Below are positions 8,016-15,831 of a DNA stretch of 64,000 nucleotides, piece by piece. The stretch's first letter is position 1; every line of letters starts with the position of its first letter. The notes under the pieces were generated by a model. It did no database searches. It worked only from the letters and a program-made list of their open reading frames with translations, and was not told the DNA's origin. The translations under genes and the position numbers were made by a program. The stretch lies in the NCBI RefSeq assembly GCF_900230255.1, contig NZ_OCNJ01000005.1, forward strand, positions 360,776-424,775. Reading direction: 5' to 3'. Source of the DNA: Caenispirillum bisanense (GTDB lineage Bacteria > Pseudomonadota > Alphaproteobacteria > Rhodospirillales > Rhodospirillaceae).

Positions 8016-8600
8016 ATGGACGACCGCAGCACCGCCGACCGCCGCAACCTGCGCCGCACGGGCGACGACCGCCTGCCCGGCGACCCGTCGCGCGACCAGT
8101 TCCTCGACCGCCTGTGCCGGGTGAACCAGGCCGGCGAATACGGCGCGGTACGCATCTACGAAGGGCAGCTGGCGGTGCTCGGCCGCACCAATATCGGCCC
8201 GACGCTGCGCCACATGCTCGACCAGGAGAAGGAGCACCTGCGCTACTTCTCCGACACCGTCGGCCGTCGCCAGGTGCGCCCGACCGCCCTGCAGCCGCTG
8301 TGGCACGTCATGGGCTTCGCGCTCGGGGCCGGTACCGCCCTGCTCGGCGAGAAGGCGGCCATGGCCTGTACGGTGGCGGTGGAAGAAGCCATCGACGAGC
8401 ACTACGCCGAACAGCGCGACAAGCTGGGCGACGACGAAGCCGACCTGCGCGAGACGGTGGAAAAGTTCCGCCTGGAGGAACTGGAGCACCGCGACATCGG
8501 CTACGAGCACAAGGCCGAGCAGGCGCCGGGCTACGGGCTGCTCTACAACATGGTGCGCAACGGCTCCAAGCTGGCCATCTGGCTGAGCAGCCGGATCTGA
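8016..8600 (+). CDS. coq7: 3-demethoxyubiquinol 3-hydroxylase, Coq7 type
   Basis: The 194-residue di-iron hydroxylase carries the ferritin-like iron ligands: E in NQAGEYGA, the EKEH motif (DQEKEHLRYF), and a second set in VEEAIDEHYAEQ and LEELEHRDIG. It hydroxylates 3-demethoxyubiquinol in the penultimate step of ubiquinone synthesis. The ATG at 8016 follows the dsbB stop closely. It is the last gene of the VTT-dsbB-coq7 operon and is followed by a repeat-rich gap. Confidence 0.95.
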   Translation: MDDRSTADRRNLRRTGDDRLPGDPSRDQFLDRLCRVNQAGEYGAVRIYEGQLAVLGRTNIGPTLRHMLDQEKEHLRYFSDTVGRRQVRPTALQPLWHVMGFALGAGTALLGEKAAMACTVAVEEAIDEHYAEQRDKLGDDEADLRETVEKFRLEELEHRDIGYEHKAEQAPGYGLLYNMVRNGSKLAIWLSSRI

Positions 8601-8661
8601 CGGGCGGAGGCGCCGTCGGCCACGACAGGCGCCGTGGAGGCCCGGCTCGAGCGTCAGAAAT

Positions 8662-8781
8662 TGTCATGGCCGGACTTGATCCGGCCACCCACGGCGTCAC
8701 CGGCCGCCGCCAGGAGCGCAGTCCTCCGCGTCAAGTGCCGTGCACGCCGTGGATGCCCGGCTCGGTGGCCGGGCATGACAA
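8662..8781. repeat. Palindromic element, copy 1 of a tandem pair
   Basis: The element opens with TGTCATGGCCGGACTTGATC and closes with GGTGGCCGGGCATGACA, an inverted repeat about 120 bases across. Copy 2 begins 143 bases later, including the upstream AGCGTCAGAAA, so the pair is a tandem duplication. A truncated right half also lies at about 8620-8655. No gene is present in 8601-9056. Confidence 0.75.
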
Positions 8782-8804
8782 CATATTGAGATAGCGTCAG
8801 AAAA

Positions 8805-8923
8805 TGTCATGGCCGGACTTGATCCGGCCATCCACGGCGCCACCGGCGACCGACAGGGGCGCCGTCCTCCACGACAGGCGCCGTGCGCGCTGTGGAGGCC
8901 CGGCTCGGAGGCCGGGCATGACA
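8805..8923. repeat. Palindromic element, copy 2 of a tandem pair
   Basis: It has the same outer sequence as copy 1, running from TGTCATGGCCGGACTTGATC to GAGGCCGGGCATGACA. The inner sequence diverges (CCACGACAGGCGCCGT). A degraded further half-copy with GATCCGGCCAGCCACGGCGC follows at about 8945-8965. Confidence 0.75.
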
Positions 8924-9056
8924 CCGCGGTGGTTGCCGCGGGCGATCCGGCCAGCCACGGCGCCACACGCCCACGATCGTCCCCCGCCTCCCGGGCGTTG
9001 ACAGCCGCCACCGGCGGTGGCTTGGTGTGCACCGCCGTAGCAACCAGGGGAAAGAC

Positions 9057-9632
9057 GTGGTGGGCTGGCTAGGCCGCAAGCTCGACAGCGCCGCCGGCGC
9101 CGTGTTCGGTGCCGTGCTCGGGGCGACCGCCTCGCAGGGGCAGGCCTTCACCGCCGCCTACGTGCAGCGCCTGGGCGGACGCCTGGACGAGGCGGTGATG
9201 GTGTTGCAGCAGGCCCGTGACGGCGCCCTGCTGCCCGATGTCTCCACCGCCACCCGCGACCAGCTGGTGGCCGAGTTCGCCGCCCGCGTGGAGCACCTGA
9301 GCGCCCTGCGCGACGCCCTGGTCGACGTCGCGCCGCTGTGGCGGCCCTTCGCCCTGCTGGCGCAGATGGACCGGACCATCGCCGCCGCCACCCTGGGCGA
9401 CTTCGTCCCCGCCCTGCCCCTGACCGCCGCCACCGCCGTGCATGCCGCCGTCGGCCTGGTCCTCGGGCTGCTGCTGTGGGAGCTGTGCAAGGCGCCGGCG
9501 CTGTTGCTGCGTCCGCGTCGGCGTCCGGCCGCCAAAGCCGCGCGGCCACGCCACGCCGGCCGACCGCAGGAGGCCCCGCCGCCGCGCCGCGAACCCACCC
9601 TCACCGCCACGCCGACCGACCGGCGGGAGTGA
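9057..9632 (+). CDS. DUF2937 family protein
   Basis: The 191-residue protein resembles DUF2937: a hydrophobic N-terminus, then YVQRLGGRLDEAVMVLQ, a helical middle region, and one strong membrane helix near residues 125-145 (AAVGLVLGLLLWELC). The C-terminus is a basic Pro/Arg tail (RPRRRPAAKAARPRH). The start is GTG 9057, with AGGGG six bases upstream; GTG 9060 is equally possible. It stands alone after the repeat patch and is convergent with the DUF2889 gene. Function unknown. Confidence 0.8.
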   Translation: MVGWLGRKLDSAAGAVFGAVLGATASQGQAFTAAYVQRLGGRLDEAVMVLQQARDGALLPDVSTATRDQLVAEFAARVEHLSALRDALVDVAPLWRPFALLAQMDRTIAAATLGDFVPALPLTAATAVHAAVGLVLGLLLWELCKAPALLLRPRRRPAAKAARPRHAGRPQEAPPPRREPTLTATPTDRRE

Positions 9633-9640
9633 CGGCGGCG

Positions 9641-10201
9641 TCAGTCGCCGGTGTACCACTCCGGCCACTGGCGCTGCACCACCGGGCTGTCGCTCGCCAG
9701 CGCGTGACAGGTGTCGATGATGCGCGGCCGCTCGCCCGGAGCCGGCGCGGCGCCGGACCGGCCCTGGCGCTCGCGCTCGGCATAGAGGGTCTGGAAGGCG
9801 GTGGTCGCCATGGGGCCGAGCAGCAGTTCCACCAGATGGGTGCAGCCGTGCACGCCGCCGAACGCCTCGCGCACCTGCTTGCGGAAGCCCGGCCCGATGC
9901 GCAGCCCGGCAAGGCGGTGGAAGGCCGGGTTGATGTCGCGGCAGATGGCGAAGGGGCCGTAGTCGGTCACCGCCTCGGCGGCGTGGATGAGCATGTCGCC
10001 GTCGATGGTCAGGCGCAGCTCCATGCCGTGCAGGGGTTCGCCGGCCTCGATGCGGCCGCGGTCCTGGTTGGGGAAGCCGTAGGTCTTGGTATCGACCAGC
10101 CGACCCTCGATGTCGAACAGGCCGTCGTCGCGCCGGTAGCCTTCCACCGTGACGGTGCGCGTGTGCTGCTTCTCGCGGGCGGCGGGCGGGCTGAGGGGCA
10201 T
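9641..10201 (-). CDS. DUF2889 domain-containing protein
   Basis: The 186-residue protein matches DUF2889: YRRDDGLFDIEGRLVDTKTY near the N-terminus, GMELRLTIDGDMLIHAAEAVTD, DINPAFHRLAGLRIGPGF, and a conserved GCTHLVELL. The family is soluble and uncharacterised. The invariant His, Cys and Asp residues could bind a ligand, but this is inference. The gene is convergent with the DUF2937 gene (eight-base gap) and has its own upstream region. Confidence 0.85.
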   Translation of the reverse strand: MPLSPPAAREKQHTRTVTVEGYRRDDGLFDIEGRLVDTKTYGFPNQDRGRIEAGEPLHGMELRLTIDGDMLIHAAEAVTDYGPFAICRDINPAFHRLAGLRIGPGFRKQVREAFGGVHGCTHLVELLLGPMATTAFQTLYAERERQGRSGAAPAPGERPRIIDTCHALASDSPVVQRQWPEWYTGD

Positions 10202-10290
10202 CGGGGCGACTCCGGGTGATCTCGTAAGGTTCCCTGATGATGGGGCGGCTTTCCGTTTACGTCAACGTCAGCGACATGGCGTAAAGGGAA

Positions 10291-10319
10291 GACCCGCCGC
10301 CGGAAGCCGGCGACGGGTC
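10291..10319 (-). terminator. Hairpin downstream of the CBS-domain gene
   Basis: On the minus strand GACCCGTCGCCGG pairs with CCGGCGGCGGGTC around a three-base loop, followed by TTCCCTTTA. It begins about 35 bases after the stop codon of the CBS gene. The stem is strong but the T-run is interrupted. Confidence 0.5.
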
Positions 10320-10352
10320 GGGTCGATGATACGCAAGAGAGGGAAAAGTGTT

Positions 10353-10802
10353 TCAGGCGGTGGCGCCGTAGCTTTCGCCGAAGATGTAGGCGTCGCGGTT
10401 GGCGATGTCGGTTTCCAGTTCCGACTGCACGGTGGCGTAGAGGTCGCGGATGGACACCATGCCCACCGGCCGTCCGTCCTCCACCACCGGCAGGTGGCGG
10501 TAGTTGTGCTCGCGCATCATGCGCAGCGCGCTGGAGGCCTGGTCGCCCGGCGCCAGGGTGTCGGGGTCGGGGGTCATGACCTCGGCGACCGTGGTGGCCT
10601 CGGGGTCGCGGCCCTGGGCGACGACGCGGGCGGCGATGTCGCGCTCGGTCATGATGCCGGCCAGCTGGTCGCCGTCGCAGATCATGACGGCGGCGATGTT
10701 GCGTTCGCGCATAAGCCTGGCGGCATCGCGGACGCTGGAGTCGGGCGGAACGATGTAGACGTCCTGGGTGCTCGGGATGATGTCGGGTACGATCCTCGCC
10801 AT
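10353..10802 (-). CDS. CBS-domain pair protein
   Basis: The 149-residue protein is essentially two CBS domains (about residues 12-68 and 75-135), with RDAARLMRERNIAAVMI, GIMTERDIAARVV, ALRMMREHNYRHLPVVED and GMVSIRDLYATV. Such stand-alone pairs bind adenine nucleotides and act as energy-state regulators. The ATG at 10802 has GGGAG ten bases upstream and is preferred over an upstream ATG at 10853. It is monocistronic. The partner protein is unknown. Confidence 0.9.
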   Translation of the reverse strand: MARIVPDIIPSTQDVYIVPPDSSVRDAARLMRERNIAAVMICDGDQLAGIMTERDIAARVVAQGRDPEATTVAEVMTPDPDTLAPGDQASSALRMMREHNYRHLPVVEDGRPVGMVSIRDLYATVQSELETDIANRDAYIFGESYGATA

Positions 10803-10944
10803 GGGCGGCACTCCCGTGAAGTCTCGCGGAATTATGTTTCGCGGTTGACGCATTTCACATGCGTTCGTGTCTCATTGACTTCAAGTGTGACAGCGTCCCG
10901 GGCCGCGTCAAGCAAAATGGCCGAGTGATACAATGGGGTATTCT

Positions 10945-10970
10945 GGAGCCGGACGGATGGGTCCGGCTCC
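10945..10970 (-). terminator. Hairpin downstream of the dienelactone hydrolase gene
   Basis: GGAGCCGGAC and GTCCGGCTCC form a perfect ten-base stem with a six-base loop, 18 bases after the minus-strand stop at 10988. The following AGAATACC has few T residues, so termination efficiency is uncertain. Confidence 0.5.
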
Positions 10971-10987
10971 ATGACCCGCCGCCGGTG

Positions 10988-11878
10988 TCACCCCTTCAGA
11001 TGCCTGGCGAAGAAGTCGGTGGTGCGCTGCCAGGCCAGCGTCGCCGCCTGTTCGTCGTAGCGGGCGGCGTTGGTGTCGTTGTTGAAGGCGTGGTTGGCGC
11101 CCTCGTAGACGTGCAGGGTGTAGGGGATGCCCGCCTCCACCAGGGTCGCCGTGAACTGCGGGATGCCGGCGTTGATGCGCTCGTCCAGGCTGGCGTAATG
11201 CAGCATGAGGGGCGCCGCGATCTTCTTCGCCTCCTCCGCCGACGGCTGCCGGCCGTAGTAGGAGACGGTGGCGTTCACCTGCGGGTCGGCCGCCGCGACG
11301 CGGTTCACCAGGGCGCCACCCCAGCAGAATCCGACGGTACCGACGCGCCCCGTCACGTCGTCGCGCCCCCGGCGGGCGTAATCGACCACCGCCAGCGCCT
11401 CGGCCAGGGTCTTCTCGGCGTCGAGCTGGCCGATCATCTCGCGCGCCTTGTCCTCGTCGGCGGGGGTGCCGCCGGCCGACGACAGCAGGTCGGGCGCCAC
11501 CGCAACGTAGCCTTCCAGCGCCATGCGGCGGGCGACGTCGCGGATGTGGGGGTTGAGGCCGCGGTTCTCGTGGATCACCACCACCGCCGGCAGCGGCCCC
11601 GCCGCATCGGCCGGCTTGGCGACGTAGGCCGCCACCGTGCCGCCGCCGGGCGCCGGGATCGACGCCTCCTCGGTCTTCAGGCGGGCGTCGTCGGGCGCCA
11701 CGATCTGTGCGACGGCATAGTTGTTCTCCAGCACCGGCAGCAGGGCATAAGCCGCCGCCGAGCCGCCCGCCAGCGCCGCCAGACGCTCCAGGAAGGCGCG
11801 GCGGTCGAGGGGCGCGTGGGTGTACTCGTCGTAGAGATCGATGATCGGCTGCGGGATCGCGGAACGAGTCGGCGGCAT
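10988..11878 (-). CDS. Dienelactone hydrolase family protein with Tat-like N-terminus
   Basis: The 296-residue alpha/beta hydrolase has an N-terminal extension carrying DRRAFLERLAALAGG, a twin-arginine-like signal, followed by the hydrolase domain. The nucleophile is Cys in VGFCWGGALV, with Asp in SLDERINAGIP and His in GANHAFNND, the Cys-Asp-His triad of dienelactone hydrolases. Export to the periplasm is inferred from the signal. The start ATG at 11878 is preferred because longer forms run through another gene's antisense. The natural substrate is unknown; carboxymethylenebutenolidase is only the family reference. Confidence 0.88.
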   Translation of the reverse strand: MPPTRSAIPQPIIDLYDEYTHAPLDRRAFLERLAALAGGSAAAYALLPVLENNYAVAQIVAPDDARLKTEEASIPAPGGGTVAAYVAKPADAAGPLPAVVVIHENRGLNPHIRDVARRMALEGYVAVAPDLLSSAGGTPADEDKAREMIGQLDAEKTLAEALAVVDYARRGRDDVTGRVGTVGFCWGGALVNRVAAADPQVNATVSYYGRQPSAEEAKKIAAPLMLHYASLDERINAGIPQFTATLVEAGIPYTLHVYEGANHAFNNDTNAARYDEQAATLAWQRTTDFFARHLKG

Positions 11879-11955
11879 GGCGGTGTATCCTCCCGGCGAG
11901 TGGATGCCGCTCCCATGTGAGGGCGCCCGCCGCCCGGGTAAAGCCCCCGGGGCCG

Positions 11956-13107
11956 TCAGCCGGTGCCGCCGTCGGAGGCGAGCGTGCCGAAGGCGCGGGT
12001 GCACAGCGCCTTCACCGCCCCCCACTGGGCGTAGGTCAGCGCCGGCGCCCCGCCGGCGGAGCCGCTGCGCAGCCGCTCCACCCGGTCGCGGTCGGCGGGG
12101 TGGGTGCGGGCGTAGAGCGGCGCGTGACCATCCTGCACCGCCTTGCTCGCCACCACGTCGTGGAAGGCGGCGAGGCCGCGGGTGCGCAGGCCGGCGTTCT
12201 CCAGCAGCGCCAGCGTCGCCCGGTCGAGCGCCGCCCGCTCCGCCGCCGATGGCACGGCGCGGTCGAGGGCGGCGGCCATGTCGGTGGCGTCGGCCTGGGC
12301 GCCGGCGCGCCACACGTCCACCAGGTCGGGCAGCGCCAGGTTGGCGAGGATGGCACGCTCCGGCCCCCAATCGCGGGTCGCCGCCACTTCGTGGGCGAGC
12401 ACGCCGGCCAGTTCGTCGGGGGTGCGCAGCAGGTCGATCAGCCCACGGGTGAGCAGGATCTCGCCGCCCGGCAAGGCGCGGGCCTCGGCGGCGGCCTCGT
12501 CGACCACGGTGACGGTGATGGGGTAGTTGAGCCCGGCGGCGGCTTGCAGGCGGCCGGCCAGGGCCTCCAGCGCCTCGCGCCCGGCGGCTTCCTCGCAGCG
12601 CGCGCCGGCGGCGGCGGACAGGCCGGCACCCCAGGTGACGCTCCAGGTGGTGGGCAGGCGGTCGGCGAGCGAGGCCGCCACCCGCGGCGCCGCCACCGCC
12701 GCCACGCCATAGAGCGCAACGCCGAGCACCACCAGCCCGACCGCCGCCAGTCCGCCGTGCGCCCGCGCGAAGGACGGCATCGGCAGACGCAGACGCCAGG
12801 GTCGCCGCGGCGGGCGGGCCGGCTTGGGCGCGGTGGCCAGGCGGCCGCGCAGCACGCCGGCGAAGGACGGGTCGAGCACGGCGAGCGACGCCTGCGGCTT
12901 GGTACGGCAGCCGATCCGCAGCGCCTTGGTCGGATCCTCCGCCGGCAGGGGCGTCACCTCGCCATAGGGCCAGACGGACAGCAGCAGGCCGCGCTGGTCG
13001 CGGATCTCCAGCCGGGTCAGGGTGGCGCGCACGACCGCGTCGCGCGGGCCTTCGCCGCGGCCCGCGTCGTACAGTCCGGGGTATGATGTATCCGATGGTG
13101 TCGTCAC
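11956..13107 (-). CDS. M48-like membrane protein with degenerate zinc site
   Basis: The 383-residue protein resembles membrane-bound M48 peptidases: an N-terminal domain of about 110 residues, one membrane helix (about 117-141), then a peptidase-like domain with LPGGEILLTRGLIDLLRTP and the site region AGVLAHEVAATRDW. The expected HExxH is H239-E240-V-A-A243, so the second zinc-binding histidine is missing. The downstream EAD ligand motif also reads ALD. The later fold landmarks AGLRTRGLAAFHDV and THPADRDRVERL are kept. It is probably an inactive pseudo-protease. The start is GTG at 13107, without a clear ribosome-binding site. Confidence 0.75.
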   Translation of the reverse strand: MTTPSDTSYPGLYDAGRGEGPRDAVVRATLTRLEIRDQRGLLLSVWPYGEVTPLPAEDPTKALRIGCRTKPQASLAVLDPSFAGVLRGRLATAPKPARPPRRPWRLRLPMPSFARAHGGLAAVGLVVLGVALYGVAAVAAPRVAASLADRLPTTWSVTWGAGLSAAAGARCEEAAGREALEALAGRLQAAAGLNYPITVTVVDEAAAEARALPGGEILLTRGLIDLLRTPDELAGVLAHEVAATRDWGPERAILANLALPDLVDVWRAGAQADATDMAAALDRAVPSAAERAALDRATLALLENAGLRTRGLAAFHDVVASKAVQDGHAPLYARTHPADRDRVERLRSGSAGGAPALTYAQWGAVKALCTRAFGTLASDGGTG

Positions 13108-13220
13108 GGCGGCAGTTTTAGCGGTCCGGGCGGCTGCCGTCCATTGCCTGCGTTTGTCCGAGGCGGCGGCTCTGCTAAGGTGGCCGCACAGGACAGAAAC
13201 GCGAGCGGAGGACGATTCCC

Positions 13221-14225
13221 ATGACGGCTGCGAACGAGTTCCGGGCCCTGGTGCTGACCAAGGGCGACGACGGCACGGTGACGGCCGCCTTCGAGACCCT
13301 GACCGACGACGCGCTGCCCGAGGGCGACGTGACCGTGCGGGTGTCGCATTCCACCCTGAACTACAAGGACGGCCTGGTGCTCAACGGCCTCGGCGGGCTG
13401 GTGCGCACCTATCCGCACGTGCCGGGCGTCGACTTCGCCGGCACGGTGGAGGCGTCCTCCCACCCCGACTTCAAGGAAGGCGACGCCGTCGTGCTCACCG
13501 GCTGGCGGGTCGGCGAGGTCCATTGGGGCGGCTATGCCCAGAAGGCGCGGGTGAAGGGCGACTGGCTGGTCAAGCTGCCGCCGGGGCTCGACGCCCGCCG
13601 CGCCATGGCGGTCGGCACCGCCGGCTTCACCTCCATGCTGGCGGTCATCGCGCTGGAAAAGCACGGCATCACCCCCGACGCCGGCCCGGTGCTGGTGACC
13701 GGCGCCACGGGCGGCGTCGGCTCGGTGGCGGTCGCCATCCTGGCGAAGCTCGGCTACACGGTGGAAGCCGTCACCGGCAAGGCGGAGAGCGAGGCCTATC
13801 TCAAGGACCTCGGCGCCACGACCATCGTGCCGCGCGGCGAATTCGCCGAGCCGGTGACCAAGCCGCTGCTGAAGGAGCGTTGGGCCGGCTGCGTCGACGC
13901 GGTGGGCGGCCAGATGCTCGCCAACATCCTGCCGCAGATGAAGTACCGCGGCGCGGTGGCGGCCGTGGGCCTGGCCGGCGGCAACAAGCTGGAGACGACG
14001 GTGGTGCCCTTCCTGCTGCGCGGTGTGAACCTGCTCGGTATCGACTCGGTCATGTGCCCGAAGGCCGAGCGCGAGGAAGCCTGGACCCGGCTGGTGACCG
14101 ACCTGCCGCTGGACAAGCTCGACGCCATGATCCACCCGGCGACGCTCGCCGACCTCCCCGACCTCGGCAAGCGCATCCTCAAGGGCGCCGTCACGGGCCG
14201 CGTGGTGGTGGATGTGAACGGCTGA
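13221..14225 (+). CDS. acuI: AcuI/YhdH-type NADPH-dependent acrylyl-CoA reductase family
   Basis: The 334-residue MDR enzyme of the YhdH/AcuI group carries FRALVLTKGDDG, STLNYKDGLVLNG, VPGVDFAGTVEAS, the nucleotide motif TGATGGVGSVAVAILAKLGY and the tail GRVVVDVNG. AcuI reduces toxic acryloyl-CoA to propionyl-CoA with NADPH in 3-hydroxypropionate and DMSP metabolism. GGAGG lies nine bases before the start. It is monocistronic with a strong terminator. Propionyl-CoA would join the same carbon pool as the ethylmalonyl-CoA pathway encoded 8 kb downstream. The subfamily is clear, but the exact substrate is inferred. Confidence 0.85.
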   Translation: MTAANEFRALVLTKGDDGTVTAAFETLTDDALPEGDVTVRVSHSTLNYKDGLVLNGLGGLVRTYPHVPGVDFAGTVEASSHPDFKEGDAVVLTGWRVGEVHWGGYAQKARVKGDWLVKLPPGLDARRAMAVGTAGFTSMLAVIALEKHGITPDAGPVLVTGATGGVGSVAVAILAKLGYTVEAVTGKAESEAYLKDLGATTIVPRGEFAEPVTKPLLKERWAGCVDAVGGQMLANILPQMKYRGAVAAVGLAGGNKLETTVVPFLLRGVNLLGIDSVMCPKAEREEAWTRLVTDLPLDKLDAMIHPATLADLPDLGKRILKGAVTGRVVVDVNG

Positions 14226-14258
14226 AGGCGGACCCTACTGTTCCGACGGAACCGGACG

Positions 14259-14290
14259 CCCCTCGCGCGGCCTGCGCGAGGGGCTTTTTC
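14259..14290 (+). terminator. Rho-independent terminator of the acuI-like gene
   Basis: CCCCTCGCGC and GCGCGAGGGG form a perfect ten-base stem around GGCCT, followed by CTTTTTCTT. It begins 33 bases after the stop codon. Confidence 0.9.
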
Positions 14291-14340
14291 TTGTGAAGAT
14301 TTTGCACTAGATTAGCCACGTCGGCTGCCGGAGGAAGACC

Positions 14341-14583
14341 GTGCCGCTCATCGTCGACCTCGGCGCCGCGCGTCTCTACATGTATCGCGGAGACCACAAT
14401 CCGCCGCACTTTCACGTGCTGGAAGGGAACGCCGCCTGCACCGTCCGCATCGACGCCCTGACGGTGATGGCCGGACGAGTTTCGCCACGAGCCCTGCGGG
14501 CTGCGCTGGCCTGGGCCGAAGCCAACCGCGACGCGCTGAACGCGCGTTGGCGGGCCTACAACGAGGAAGACGACGAATGGTGA
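14341..14583 (+). CDS. DUF4160 domain-containing protein
   Basis: The 80-residue protein starts at GTG 14341, with GGAGGA seven bases upstream. It shows the DUF4160 signature: short strands followed by the conserved DHNPPHFHV, which includes two histidines and suggests metal or nucleic-acid binding, and the C-terminal WAEANRDALNARWRAYN. DUF4160 genes are usually followed by DUF2442 genes, as here, and the pair is often listed as a putative toxin-antitoxin-like module. The stop overlaps the start of the next gene (ATGGTGA), so translation is coupled. Function unproven. Confidence 0.88.
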   Translation: MPLIVDLGAARLYMYRGDHNPPHFHVLEGNAACTVRIDALTVMAGRVSPRALRAALAWAEANRDALNARWRAYNEEDDEW

Positions 14584-15086
14584 CGCAAACCGACATTCCG
14601 CGCGTGACGCACGTCCGTCCCGACGAGGACGTGCCATTCGTGCTTCACGCCACCTTCGCCGACGGTGGAGCCTGCCGAATCGACATGACGGGCGTCGTCC
14701 ATCGTCTCAAAGCGTTCGCGCCGCTACGCGACCCGGCCGTTTTTCGCCGCGTGCGCATCATCAATGCCGGCGGCGGCATCGCCTGGAGCGACGACCTGGA
14801 TTACTCGGCCGGTGCGCTTCGCCGCCTGGGCGAGGAGCAGACGGACATGACGGGCGTCGACCTCGCGCAGTGGATGGACCGCATGCGCCTGTCCAATGCG
14901 GAAGCGGCGGAAGTGCTCGGCACCAGCGATCGCACCGTCAAGGCTTACAAGACCAAGGAAACGGCGCTGCCGGCGTCCATCGCCATAGCCTGCCGCGCCA
15001 TGGAGCGGGATCGGCAGATCCTGCTCGCCCGCCTCCGCCACGTTCGCGTGCCGGGCCGCCCTCCCCGGCCCCAGACCCAGCCGTGA
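14577..15086 (+). CDS. DUF2442 protein fused to a C-terminal helix-turn-helix domain
   Basis: The 169-residue protein has an N-terminal DUF2442 part (about residues 8-85; DVPFVLHATFADGG, VFRRVRIINAGGGIAW, SDDLDYSAGALRRL). A second domain at 93-150 has DLAQWMDRMRLSNAEAAEVLG and SDRTVKAYKTKET, which reads as a helix-turn-helix. Most DUF2442 proteins are only about 80-100 residues, so the fusion is notable. It overlaps the DUF4160 gene by seven bases. As in toxin-antitoxin loci, the HTH component may autoregulate the pair, but this is inference. Confidence 0.85.
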   Translation: MVTQTDIPRVTHVRPDEDVPFVLHATFADGGACRIDMTGVVHRLKAFAPLRDPAVFRRVRIINAGGGIAWSDDLDYSAGALRRLGEEQTDMTGVDLAQWMDRMRLSNAEAAEVLGTSDRTVKAYKTKETALPASIAIACRAMERDRQILLARLRHVRVPGRPPRPQTQP

Positions 15087-15117
15087 TCCCCCGCGCCTCC
15101 GCCGCCGTTGGTCGGGC

Positions 15118-15831
15118 ATGATGCAACGGCGTTTCCTGATCCTGTTCCTCGCCCTGTTCACCGCCGCCTGCGCCTGGTTCCTGGTGCGCTACGGCGGCGG
15201 GGTCGGGGACGTGCTGCGGTCCGCCCAGCGCGGCATCGAGTACTGGGTGGGCCTCAACCCCGTGCTCGGCGCCGTCGCCTTCCTGGCGGTGGCGACGCTC
15301 GGCAAGGTGACGCCCTTTCCCGGCGGCATCGTCATCATGCTGGCCGGCGGTTACCTGTTCGGGAACATCGTCGGCCCGCTTCTGGCGGCGACGGGGGCGG
15401 CGCTCTGCGCCCTCACGGTGGGCTACTTCGGCCGCATCCTCATCTACGAGGCCATCGACCGCCGCTTCGGCCACCGCATCTCCCACCTGGAAGAGGCGGT
15501 GACGGAGGACGGCTTCAACTGGCTGCTGGCGGCGCGCCTGCTGCCGGTGCTGCCGGCGTGGCTGGTGAACCTGGTGCCGGTGGTCTTCCCCATTCACCTC
15601 GGCAAGGTGTTCGTCGCCACCCTGCTCGGCCTGCTGCCCATCGCCTTCGTGCTCGGCGGCATCGGGTCGAGCCTGTCGGGCCTCGCCGCCGCCGAGTTCG
15701 TGCCGAGCGACATCCTGTTTTCCGGCGAGGTGCTGCTGCCGCTCATGGGGCTCGCCGTGGTGGCGCTCGCCCCGGTGCTGGTCAAGCGGGTCCGGCGGGC
15801 GCGGCGGCGGCGTCGGCAGCAGGGCCGGTGA
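15118..15831 (+). CDS. TVP38/TMEM64 (VTT) family membrane protein
   Basis: The 237-residue membrane protein has an N-terminal helix, a central VTT core with GKVTPFPGGIVIMLAGGYLFG, VGYFGRILIYEAI and LLAARLLPVLPAWLVNLVPVVF, and a last helix before a poly-basic tail (KRVRRARRRRRQQ). TVP38/TMEM64 proteins share the DedA fold and probably move lipids. The 3' end overlaps the convergent ABC permease gene by 50 bases, within the basic tail, which is unusual and may mean the last residues are fortuitous. Confidence 0.87.
   Translation: MMQRRFLILFLALFTAACAWFLVRYGGGVGDVLRSAQRGIEYWVGLNPVLGAVAFLAVATLGKVTPFPGGIVIMLAGGYLFGNIVGPLLAATGAALCALTVGYFGRILIYEAIDRRFGHRISHLEEAVTEDGFNWLLAARLLPVLPAWLVNLVPVVFPIHLGKVFVATLLGLLPIAFVLGGIGSSLSGLAAAEFVPSDILFSGEVLLPLMGLAVVALAPVLVKRVRRARRRRRQQGR

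Noticed and set aside
8809..9072. Small frame beginning MAGLDPAIHG
   Set aside because: This is the familiar spurious translation of the dispersed palindrome, not a gene.
14577..14600. Programmed frameshift at the DUF4160/DUF2442 junction
   Set aside because: The ATGGTGA overlap is a normal coupled start; the second gene needs no frameshift.
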